Both the position numbers and the translations under genes were made by a program. Below, in pieces: positions 15,396 to 22,187 of a stretch of 26,332 bases of DNA. Location of the stretch: assembly GCA_964471755.1 (NCBI GenBank), contig CAYYJM010000059.1:1-26332 (forward strand). The letters run 5' to 3'. The DNA comes from CAYYJM01 sp964471755 (GTDB taxonomy: Bacteria; Planctomycetota; Planctomycetia; Gemmatales; Gemmataceae). Each line of letters starts with the position of its first letter. Within the stretch, counting starts at the first letter, position 1. The notes beneath the pieces are model-generated. The model did not search any database, had not been told where the DNA came from, and saw only the letters and a program-made list of their open reading frames with translations.

Positions 15396-16717
15396 GGCAG
15401 GGATTTCCTCCACTTCAGGGCCGCCTCGGTCAGACGCTTCGCCACGTCGGCCTGCTCGGCGATTCGGTCCTTTGTCTCGTTCGGATCGTTGACCACGTCG
15501 TACAGTTCCGCCCTGGTGCCGTCGGCGTTGACGAGCAGCTTCCAGACGCCATCGCGCACGGCGACGTTGGGACTGCGGTGCTTCGCCTCCTTCGGGTACG
15601 CGAACGACTGGTCGTTCCGGCCGTACTCCCAGAACAGGGGTCGAGATCGCTTCGGGTTCGCCTGACCGAGCAGGGCTGGGCTCAGCTCCTCGCCATCGCC
15701 CGAAGACGTCTTCGGCAGCGTGACATCGGCCAGGTGACATACGCTCGGCAGCAGATCGAGCGAGCAGAGGATCGTCTCGGAATTGACGACGCCGGGTTTC
15801 ACCAGACCCGGTCCCCAGGCGATGCACGGGACGCGAATGCCGCCCTCGTACAGGCTCAACTTGCTGCCACGCAGGCCGGCCGTCCGGGTCTGATCAAAGG
15901 TCGGCAGCGGGCCATTGTCGCCCAGGAAGACCACCAGCGTCGGCCGATCGGACTTCGCCGCCCGGATCGCGTCGAGCAGTCGGCCGATCTGGCGGTCCAT
16001 CTCGACGGCCACCTTGCGGAAGTTCGGCAGCGACGTCCGCAGCTTCTTCGCCTGATCCTCGGCACCCGGCACCCAGGGCGTGTGCGTGTCGTCGAGCCAC
16101 AGGTTGACGAAGCACGGCTTGCCGGCGTTGGCCTTGAGGAAGTCGAGCGTGCGATCGACCATCCAGGCCGTGCGGTCCCAGCGCTTGACCCGGTCGTCGT
16201 CGGACCAGACCCAGTTCTTCGCGGTGAGGTCCGGATGCGGCTCGGGGCTCTCCCAGGTGCCCAGGCCCACGTCGTAGCCGTATGCGGCGAACTTCGGCGA
16301 CTCGACCACGTCACGGCCGCCGCCGAGGTGCCACTTGCCGACGTGGGCTGTCGCGTAGCCGGCCTGCTTCAGCAGGCGCGGCAGCGTCGGTGCCTTCGGA
16401 TCGAGGAAGTCGGCCATCTCGCACGCCTTGTTGCCAGCTCGGGTTTGCAGGTAGCTCGTGATCCGCCAGCGAGCCGGATACTGGCCAGTGAGCAGGCCGC
16501 ACCGCGACGGCGAGCAGATCGGCGACGCGACGTAGGCCTGCGTGAAGCGGACGCCCTCACGGGCCATCCGGTCGAGGCACGGCGTCTTCACGACAGTGCC
16601 GCCATTGCACGACACGTCGCCCCAGCCGAAGTCGTCGGCGAGGACGATGACGACGTTCGGCTTCAGCGGAGCGGCCGCGAGTCCGACGAGAGAGATCAGG
16701 ATCAACAGGGGTCGCAT
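15392..16717 (-). CDS. Secreted Cys-type sulfatase (arylsulfatase A-like)
   Basis: I start at the ATG at 16717 (GAGG 6 bases upstream), giving 441 residues and a signal peptide MRPLLILISLVGLAAA. An in-frame ATG at 16732 lies in the edge of repeat copy C and would prepend MKRRP. Motifs: LADDFGWGD (Asp28, Asp29), CSPSRCGLLTGQYPAR with Cys68 as the formylglycine site, GKWHLG (127-132) and GDNG (266-269). These complete the metal and sulfate-binding set of the family. The protein should hydrolyse sulfate esters outside the cytoplasm; the glycan is unknown. Its stop overlaps the GTG start of the next sulfatase gene by 4 bases. It is the second of four sulfatases in transcription order and is separated from the first by copy C. 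Confidence 0.92.
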   Translation of the reverse strand: MRPLLILISLVGLAAAPLKPNVVIVLADDFGWGDVSCNGGTVVKTPCLDRMAREGVRFTQAYVASPICSPSRCGLLTGQYPARWRITSYLQTRAGNKACEMADFLDPKAPTLPRLLKQAGYATAHVGKWHLGGGRDVVESPKFAAYGYDVGLGTWESPEPHPDLTAKNWVWSDDDRVKRWDRTAWMVDRTLDFLKANAGKPCFVNLWLDDTHTPWVPGAEDQAKKLRTSLPNFRKVAVEMDRQIGRLLDAIRAAKSDRPTLVVFLGDNGPLPTFDQTRTAGLRGSKLSLYEGGIRVPCIAWGPGLVKPGVVNSETILCSLDLLPSVCHLADVTLPKTSSGDGEELSPALLGQANPKRSRPLFWEYGRNDQSFAYPKEAKHRSPNVAVRDGVWKLLVNADGTRAELYDVVNDPNETKDRIAEQADVAKRLTEAALKWRKSLP

Positions 16718-16731
16718 GGGTCGCCTCTTCA

Positions 16732-16793
16732 TTTAGCCGCCGGCTTGCCGGCGGGTATTCGCGACGAAGACCGCCGGTAAGCCGGCGGCTAAA
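16732..16793. repeat. Palindromic element, full copy (copy C)
   Basis: Arms at 16732-16754 and 16771-16793 are complementary with one substitution, around the 16-base loop gtattcgcgacgaaga. The flanking bases ca and tg extend the pairing to 25. It lies in the 82-base gap between two sulfatase genes; its left edge touches the translation start region of the downstream gene (ATG 16717) and supplies an in-frame upstream ATG at 16732. Confidence 0.9.
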
Positions 16794-16799
16794 TGGGTG

Positions 16800-18347
16800 T
16801 CACCTGCCAGCCTTCCGGATGTTTACCGGGACGGTGTTCTTCCCCGGCTGGCCCGGCGTACTCCGACCGTCGGCGACGATCTTCTCCAGGTGCTTCGTCA
16901 GCCGCTCGACGATGGCGGGCTCCTTGTCCTGCACGTTCGTCTTCTCGCTGATGTCCCGGACAAGGTTGAAGAGCTGCACCGCTGGCAGGCCCTTGCTGTT
17001 GTCCCGGCCGGGCCGGGGGAAGCTCCAGCCACCGGAGCCGGGACAGAGGCAGAGCTTCCAGTCGCCTTCGCGAATGGCGAACGCGCCGTTGATCGAGTGA
17101 TGAACGACGGCCGACCGCGGAGCCTGCTTCTCGCCGCGAAGCGTTGGGCCGAAATCGACGCTGTCCTCGCCAGCCGTCTCGGGCACCTTGACCCCGGCGG
17201 CCGTCGCACCGGTCGCGAGGACATCGGTCAGACAGAGCAGACGATCCGACTGCGTGCCCGGCTTGACGACGCCGGGCCAGCGAACGAGGAACGCCACCCG
17301 ATGGCCGCCCTCGTAGATGTCGGCCTTGTGGCCGCGGAAGTGGTAGCTGGGATGGTGCCCCTTCTTCGCCAGGCCGGCGAAGTCCGCCTGCGGTGAGCAG
17401 CCGTTGTCACTGGTGAAGACGACCAGCGTGTTCTCGGCGAGTTTGTGCTTCTCCAGGGCGTCCAGCACGGCTCCGACCGTGGCGTCGGTCTGCTGGACGA
17501 AGTCGCCGTAGACGCCGAGGCCAGACTTGTCGGCCCAGTCCTTCGCCGGCGCGATCGGCGTGTGCGGAGCCGGCAGCGGCAGGTAGAGAAAGAACGGCCT
17601 GCGCGGCTCGGTCGCTCGCTGGCCGAGGAAGTCGACGGCCTTCTTCGTGATCGTGGGAAGCACGTCCACCGCCTCAAAGCCCGGAGCGGCCGGCCCCTTG
17701 CGCGTCAGCCCCATCGGCCGATCGGCCCGCAGACGGAACTGCCGATCCTCCGTCGGATTGACCGTCACGCGGTCATTCTCGATGAACGTGTACGGCACCA
17801 TGTCGAGCGACGCCGAGATGCCGAAGTAGTAGTCGAAGCCGACGCTGTTCGGGCCGTTCTTGATCGGCTTGTCGTACTCGACGTTGAAGACCTGGGCACG
17901 CGGCTCGATGCTCAACTCGGTGACCTTGCCGCCGGGCTTCAGGGCCCAGTCCATGCCGAGGTGCCACTTGCCGATCGCGGCCGTCGCGTAGCCGTTGGCC
18001 TTCAGCAGTGAGGCGAGCGTCTCGCGGCCGGGCTCGATGAGCCGGGGGCTGAGGCCGCCAAGGACGCCGGATTGCAGCCGACTCCGCCAGGCGTAGCGGC
18101 CGGTGAGCAGACCGTAGCGCGTCGGCGAGCAGACGGCCGAGGGCGTGTGGGCATCGGTGAACTTCATCCCGGCCGCCGCCAGCCGGTCGAGGTTCGGCGT
18201 CGCGATCTTGCCTTCGGGATTGAAGCATTTCACGTCGCCGTAGCCGAGATCGTCGGCGAGGATGACGACGATGTTCGGCTTCTCCGCCGCCGGGGCGATC
18301 AGGGGGAATGCCAGCAGGCAGCCGAGAACGAGGAATCCACGCGCCAT
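16800..18347 (-). CDS. Secreted Cys-type sulfatase (arylsulfatase-like)
   Basis: Start: ATG 18347 with GGGAG 7 bases upstream; the frame is open to 18458 but that part runs into the repeat. The 515-residue protein opens with a signal peptide (MARGFLVLGCLLAFPLIAPA); the Cys at position 10 is within the hydrophobic core and is not a convincing lipobox. Motifs: LADDLGYGD (Asp32, Asp33), CSPTRYGLLTGRYAWR with Cys73 as the formylglycine site, GKWHLG (126-131) and a later TSDNG metal site. It fits the arylsulfatase A / GALNS-like branch. It is the first sulfatase gene in the run and is divergent from the Gfo/Idh/MocA gene across a 155-base gap that contains repeat copy D. Activity depends on a formylglycine-generating enzyme encoded elsewhere. 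Confidence 0.92.
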   Translation of the reverse strand: MARGFLVLGCLLAFPLIAPAAEKPNIVVILADDLGYGDVKCFNPEGKIATPNLDRLAAAGMKFTDAHTPSAVCSPTRYGLLTGRYAWRSRLQSGVLGGLSPRLIEPGRETLASLLKANGYATAAIGKWHLGMDWALKPGGKVTELSIEPRAQVFNVEYDKPIKNGPNSVGFDYYFGISASLDMVPYTFIENDRVTVNPTEDRQFRLRADRPMGLTRKGPAAPGFEAVDVLPTITKKAVDFLGQRATEPRRPFFLYLPLPAPHTPIAPAKDWADKSGLGVYGDFVQQTDATVGAVLDALEKHKLAENTLVVFTSDNGCSPQADFAGLAKKGHHPSYHFRGHKADIYEGGHRVAFLVRWPGVVKPGTQSDRLLCLTDVLATGATAAGVKVPETAGEDSVDFGPTLRGEKQAPRSAVVHHSINGAFAIREGDWKLCLCPGSGGWSFPRPGRDNSKGLPAVQLFNLVRDISEKTNVQDKEPAIVERLTKHLEKIVADGRSTPGQPGKNTVPVNIRKAGR

Positions 18348-18431
18348 GCGACGGCTCCCGGAGCAGGATTTGGTGATGGTGTCCCGAATAGGCGTGATGG
18401 TATCCTGCCAACGTGAGAGTGGGAAGCGCCA

Positions 18432-18488
18432 TTTAGCCGCCGGCTTGCCGGCGGTCACTCGAACCCCGCCGGCAAGCCGGCGGCTAAA
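18432..18488. repeat. Palindromic element, full copy with shortened loop (copy D)
   Basis: Perfect 23-base arms (18432-18454 and 18466-18488) surround an 11-base loop, tcactcgaacc, shorter than the 16-base loops of the other copies. Pairing extends to 25 bases with the flanking ca and tg. It lies between the divergent sulfatase and oxidoreductase genes. Its right edge runs directly into the GAGG (18490-18493) that precedes the ATG at 18503. Confidence 0.9.
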
Positions 18489-18502
18489 TGAGGTCCAGAA
18501 CC

Positions 18503-19771
18503 ATGACCACGCCGAACCGTCGCGATTTTCTTCGTACCGCCGCCGTCGCCGGGACGCTGGCGCTCACTCCGCACGTCCACGCCGCAGGGGGTGACCTGAT
18601 CCGTGTCGGCCTGATCGGCTGCGGCGGTCGAGGCACCGGCGCAGCCGCCCAGGCACTCAAGGCCGACAAGAACGTCAAGCTCGTCGCTCTGGGCGACGCC
18701 TTCGAGGATCGGCTCATCCAGAGCCTCAACAGCCTGAAGCGGGACGAGGCCATCGGCGCGAAGGTGGACGTGCCACAGGAGAACCAGTTCACCGGCTTCG
18801 ACGCCTATCAGAAGGTCATCGCCCAGAGCGACGTGGTGCTGCTCTGCACGCCGCCGCACTTCCGGCCGATCCATCTCAAGGCCGCCATCGATGCCGGCAA
18901 GCACGTTTTCGCCGAGAAGCCCGTCGCCGTCGATGCTCCCGGCGTCCGCTCCGTCCTGGCGACGTGCGAGCTGGCGAAGCAGAAGAATCTGTCCGTCGTC
19001 TCGGGTCTGTGTCTCCGCTATGACAACAGCTTCCGCGAAACGGTCAAGCGTCTGCACGAGGGCGCGATCGGTGACATCGTCACGCTCCAGGCGAACGACT
19101 ATCGTGGCGGCCGCTGGAAGAAGCCACGCCAGCCGGACTGGTCCGACATGACGTATCAGATGCGCAACTGGTACAACATGACCTGGCTGTCGGGCGACTT
19201 CAACGTCGAGCAGCACGTCCACTTCCTCGACGTGTGCGCGTGGATCATGAAGAACGAGTACCCGGTCCGGGCCGTCGGCATGGGCGGCCGACAGGTGCTG
19301 ACCGGGCCGGAGTACGGCAACATCTACGATCACTTCTCGATCGTCTACGAGTACGCGAACGGAGCGCGGTTCTACAGCAACACGCGCCAGCAGCGCGGGT
19401 GCTATAACGACATGAGCGCTTCTGCCACCGGGACCAAGGGGCAGGCCAGCCTGTCCGAGCGTCGCAAGGGCATGGTCATTCGCAACCCGGCCGAGTGGAT
19501 CTACAACGGCCCCATGAACGAGATGTACCAGACCGAACACGACCTGCTCTTCGCCAGCATCCGCGACAACAAGCCGCTGAACAACGGCGAGTACATGGCC
19601 AAGAGTACGCTCCTGGCCATCATGGGTCGGATGGCCGCCTACACCGGCAAGCAGATCACCTGGGAGATGGCTCTCAACTCGAAGGAAGACCTGTCGCCGC
19701 CGCGCTACGACTGGGACGTGAAGCTGCCCGATCCGGCGATCGCCATCCCGGGCGTGACGCGGTTCCTATGA
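18503..19771 (+). CDS. Tat-exported Gfo/Idh/MocA family oxidoreductase
   Basis: I chose the ATG at 18503 because it gives a normal Tat signal, MTTPNRRDFLRTAAVAGTL (RRDFL at residues 6-10), with GAGG 9 bases upstream. An ATG at 18488 inside the repeat would add five residues. The protein has 422 residues. The NAD(P)-binding Rossmann fold carries GLIGCGGRGTG (36-46), and the family's EKPVA motif is at 138-142 (Lys139 is the usual catalytic lysine). The C-terminal domain has EQHVHFLD (236-243), with candidate catalytic His residues. Members oxidise or reduce sugars and cyclitols; Tat export indicates folding with cofactor in the cytoplasm before transport. Proteins like this are expanded in planctomycetes. 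Its position divergent from the sulfatases suggests a role in handling the released sugars (inference). Confidence 0.92.
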   Translation: MTTPNRRDFLRTAAVAGTLALTPHVHAAGGDLIRVGLIGCGGRGTGAAAQALKADKNVKLVALGDAFEDRLIQSLNSLKRDEAIGAKVDVPQENQFTGFDAYQKVIAQSDVVLLCTPPHFRPIHLKAAIDAGKHVFAEKPVAVDAPGVRSVLATCELAKQKNLSVVSGLCLRYDNSFRETVKRLHEGAIGDIVTLQANDYRGGRWKKPRQPDWSDMTYQMRNWYNMTWLSGDFNVEQHVHFLDVCAWIMKNEYPVRAVGMGGRQVLTGPEYGNIYDHFSIVYEYANGARFYSNTRQQRGCYNDMSASATGTKGQASLSERRKGMVIRNPAEWIYNGPMNEMYQTEHDLLFASIRDNKPLNNGEYMAKSTLLAIMGRMAAYTGKQITWEMALNSKEDLSPPRYDWDVKLPDPAIAIPGVTRFL

Positions 19772-19783
19772 GCGCAGCAGGGC

Positions 19784-20218
19784 TCAGACCACGAAGACCA
19801 GGCCCCCCGCCTCGTGGTGGACCGCCGTCGGCCTGATCGTCACGGGCAGGCCGAAACTCGACAGCAGAACGCCGGGATCGAGCAGGATCGTCTCGCCCTG
19901 CAGGGTCAGGCCGGGCGTCCTGCTCAACTCCTGGTGGATGAGTCCGAGAATCATGCCGCGGAACGGCCCGGCTGGCATGCCGTGGAAGTCCAGGCGCGCC
20001 AGCTGGGCGCGGACCTTCCCCTCGACCATGTCCAGACGCCAGACCATGCGGAATGGCACGGCCAGCATCACCGTCGGATACTTGCCCTCGACGACGACCC
20101 CCTCGGCGGTGAGGTGAGCCTTCACCTCCCTGGCCGGTAGGTCGTCCTCGGAGATCAGCGACAACAGTCGGGCCATGTCGTCGTCGGTCAGCCGTACCCG
20201 CAGCGATTGAATGTCCAT
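19784..20218 (-). CDS. Conserved hypothetical protein, 144 residues
   Basis: I do not recognise a named family. The protein opens with MDIQSLRVRLTDDDMARLL and continues with alternating strands (GVVVEGKYPTVMLAVPFRMVWRLDMVEGKVRAQLARLDFHG). It ends with LTLQGETILLDPGVLLSSFGLP and VTIRPTAVHHEAGGLVFVV. This pattern of long amphipathic strands with one helix suggests a lipid-binding-like (DUF2993/BPI-like) fold, but that is a loose impression. There is no signal peptide. A strong ribosome binding site (GGAGAGGG) sits just before the ATG. The codon pattern is like that of its neighbours, which supports a real gene. It converges with the Gfo/Idh/MocA gene (12 bases apart) and lies 98 bases downstream of the NRDE gene on the same strand. 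Confidence 0.7.
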   Translation of the reverse strand: MDIQSLRVRLTDDDMARLLSLISEDDLPAREVKAHLTAEGVVVEGKYPTVMLAVPFRMVWRLDMVEGKVRAQLARLDFHGMPAGPFRGMILGLIHQELSRTPGLTLQGETILLDPGVLLSSFGLPVTIRPTAVHHEAGGLVFVV

Positions 20219-20316
20219 CCACCCTCTCCTTCCTGATCACCGATCCAGGGCGTCCGCGCGCCGTATCTGGCCCACGATATGGCCTAACTGGGCTGGGGTC
20301 CACTGTGATGCCGTTC

Positions 20317-21072
20317 TCAGGGAGTGTGGGGCGTGGCGGCCACCTCGCGCAGCAACTCACTGCGATCTCGATAAGGCGTCCGATCGGGGGGCCCTTCGCT
20401 GTGCAGATATCGGCCCTCCGCCAGATCGGTCGGGCTGCCGGGCAGCACGAGCAGACTGCTGGAGACGGTCCCGCGATCCGGCAGACGTAGCGTGATCGGC
20501 GGATGGTACGGCTCGGCCTGGGCGCAGACCTCCTGGAGCGCGAGCAGGCCGTCCGACGCCGGCGAGAGCGGACGTTCGGAAAGCCAGCGCTGGACGTGCT
20601 GGACCCGGCGATCGGTTTCATCGTTGACGTCGCTGTTGGCCAGGACGTGGATCCCGGGCGGCAGTGGCCGGACACGCAGCCAGTCGCCAGCATGGATGAC
20701 GTTGGCCTGGCGGGCATCGACGAGGACGAGGTTGCACCCGGCGTAGGGTTCGCTCTGCAAGCGGCGCTCCGCCTCGCGTGTCGCACTGGCCGCATCGGCG
20801 TGCTGAAGCAACTCGCGGACGAGCAGTCCTCGACTGCGCCGTGGGATCGGCACCTGCGATCGCGGGCGATTGGTGACGGCGACGAGCAGGCCGTGGCGAT
20901 TAACGCCGAGCCAGGTGCCGCCGCCGAGCGGGTCGAAACCGCCGACCCACGGGACCGGATCAGCGTGGAGACACGGCGGCTCGCCGACTCGGTTGTAGTA
21001 TTCCTCACGGTTGGCCCCGATGACGATGGGCGCATCCTCGGCGACCCGGTAGAGCAGAGCGATCAGGCACAT
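20317..21072 (-). CDS. NRDE / TANGO2 family protein
   Basis: A 251-residue protein. It begins MCLIALLYRV and carries ANREEYYNR at residues 20-28, the family's NRDE motif (here NREE), followed by WVGGFDPLGGGTWLGVNRHGLLVAVTN (split over about 42-68), which is highly characteristic. The fold is predicted to be of the N-terminal nucleophile type, with Cys2 as the candidate nucleophile. Human TANGO2 is linked to mitochondrial and heme metabolism; the bacterial role is unknown. There is no signal sequence, so the protein is cytoplasmic. It follows the PD-(D/E)XK-like gene by 20 bases, and AGAGG lies about 9 bases before the ATG, so the two are probably co-transcribed. The length is typical of bacterial members. 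Confidence 0.88.
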   Translation of the reverse strand: MCLIALLYRVAEDAPIVIGANREEYYNRVGEPPCLHADPVPWVGGFDPLGGGTWLGVNRHGLLVAVTNRPRSQVPIPRRSRGLLVRELLQHADAASATREAERRLQSEPYAGCNLVLVDARQANVIHAGDWLRVRPLPPGIHVLANSDVNDETDRRVQHVQRWLSERPLSPASDGLLALQEVCAQAEPYHPPITLRLPDRGTVSSSLLVLPGSPTDLAEGRYLHSEGPPDRTPYRDRSELLREVAATPHTP

Positions 21073-21092
21073 GAGATGAGCCTCTGGGTGAG

Positions 21093-22082
21093 TCAGTCTG
21101 GCTGTTGTAAGCGCCGGACGATCTCCTGAAGCTGCTCGGGAGACAGGGTGCTGCGCAGGCTTTCGGCGAGCCTTTCCGGCCCAACTTCTGCGAGAACATT
21201 TGGCAGACCGACCACGTCGATGAGGTGCGGCAGGCCGACTTCCTCGATGATGCGAGCCAGACTGACGACCTCGAGAACGCGAGTCAACCCGAGTTCCTCG
21301 ATAACGCGGCCCAGGCCAATGATTCGGATGGCCTCCGCCACCCCGAGGATTTCGATGACGCGCTCGGGCGGGATCACCCGTATGGCTCCATCCAGGTCGG
21401 TAACCTTGGCGACTTCAACCCAGTCGATAATCGAACCTGGTTCCGTGACCATGCGTCGGATCTCCTCCCAGAGTTGCGGGCGTAAGGTCTTGACCCAACC
21501 GCCGAACTCCCGCAAGAGTTCTTCGTGGGACACCATCAATTCGGTCAGGCCGGATGGTGCCGGTTGCTGCCGATCGAGCAGGAACAGCGGCAGGGCGTCT
21601 TCCTCCACTGCTGCCTCGCGATACGACATCAGCCAGACGCGATGTCCCCACGCCCGACCGCGCCACAGGCCATTGCCTTCGTAGTCGAACGCGGTTCGCA
21701 ACCTGGCCTGCCCCAGGAACGTCGTTCCCAGTTGCGGAGCCAGATACCAGTAGGACACCTGATCGGCCGCTAGAGAAGGCTCACCTGCCTCTCGGCGCTG
21801 TTCATTGAGGCGGTAAGCGATGCCGGCCCCGACCGCCATCAATAGTTCGAGGTCGTCTGCCTCCGGGGTGTCTGTTGGCCCCTTGAACTCGATCACATTC
21901 CAGTCGGTCAGGTGCGACCACAGGCCTCGAAACGGCGGTTCACTTTCGGCCTGACGGCGCACGACCAGTACGTCACCTCGACGCGGTAAATCGCTCACAG
22001 GGACTTCCGGCTCGACATCGTACCACTTGCCGACGAGCAGCTTCAGCAGGTGAGCGAACAGCGGATGCCACTGCGTACTCAT
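21093..22082 (-). CDS. PD-(D/E)XK-like protein with nonapeptide-repeat C-terminus
   Basis: Start: ATG at 22082 (MSTQWHPLF); longer in-frame extensions run antisense through the DUF1501 gene and are not credible. The protein has 329 residues. The N-terminal part (about 20-155) has GDVLVV (Asp37) and WNVIEFKGP with Glu65-x-Lys67, which fits the D...E-x-K core of PD-(D/E)XK nuclease-like folds, like the Rpn/transposase-derived nucleases expanded in planctomycetes. After a helical linker, residues about 232-312 consist of nine tandem 9-residue units of the form (R/x)-(V/I/L)-I-E-x-(V/L)-G-L-x, for example RVIEELGLT, RVLEVVSLA, RIIEEVGLP and HLIDVVGLP. This may form a solenoid or an amphipathic helix. 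No signal peptide is present. Nuclease activity and DNA binding are inferred and unproven. Confidence 0.72.
   Translation of the reverse strand: MSTQWHPLFAHLLKLLVGKWYDVEPEVPVSDLPRRGDVLVVRRQAESEPPFRGLWSHLTDWNVIEFKGPTDTPEADDLELLMAVGAGIAYRLNEQRREAGEPSLAADQVSYWYLAPQLGTTFLGQARLRTAFDYEGNGLWRGRAWGHRVWLMSYREAAVEEDALPLFLLDRQQPAPSGLTELMVSHEELLREFGGWVKTLRPQLWEEIRRMVTEPGSIIDWVEVAKVTDLDGAIRVIPPERVIEILGVAEAIRIIGLGRVIEELGLTRVLEVVSLARIIEEVGLPHLIDVVGLPNVLAEVGPERLAESLRSTLSPEQLQEIVRRLQQPD
21147..21389 (-). repeat. Coding tandem repeat, nine 27-base units
   Basis: This segment encodes residues 232-312 of the PD-(D/E)XK-like protein as nine units of 9 residues with no indels. Units share hydrophobic positions 2, 3, 6 and 8 and usually Gly at 7. 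The DNA has diverged more than the protein pattern, which suggests selection on the protein and not recent duplication. Confidence 0.8.
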
Positions 22083-22187
22083 GGGCGCATCCCGGAGCCT
22101 GAATCGTGACCGTATCATTCTAGCGGTCGGCGGCGTTCGTGGTACAATATCCCTGGTCTTGTTAACCCTCCCTCCGGTGCGAACCCC
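22083..22187. promoter_or_regulatory. Divergent promoter region of PD-(D/E)XK-like and DUF1501 genes
   Basis: This 105-base gap separates two divergent genes. For the minus strand, TTGTAC (22142-22147) and TAGAAT (22117-22122) are 19 bases apart. For the plus strand, TACAAT (22143-22148) is a possible -10 box with no clear -35. The DUF1501 gene lacks a strong ribosome binding site. All assignments are by eye. Confidence 0.3.

Noticed and set aside
15396..15827. Upstream extension of the SGSH-like sulfatase
   Set aside because: It lies inside the preceding sulfatase in another frame, and the GTG at 15395 begins a proper signal peptide.
16800..18347. Lipoprotein signal in the first sulfatase (Cys10)
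   Set aside because: The Cys sits in the middle of the hydrophobic core, and Ala-x-Ala-type cleavage after about residue 21 is more likely.
13732..18488. Palindromic repeats considered as a CRISPR array
   Set aside because: The copies are kilobases apart with genes between them, and no cas genes are present.
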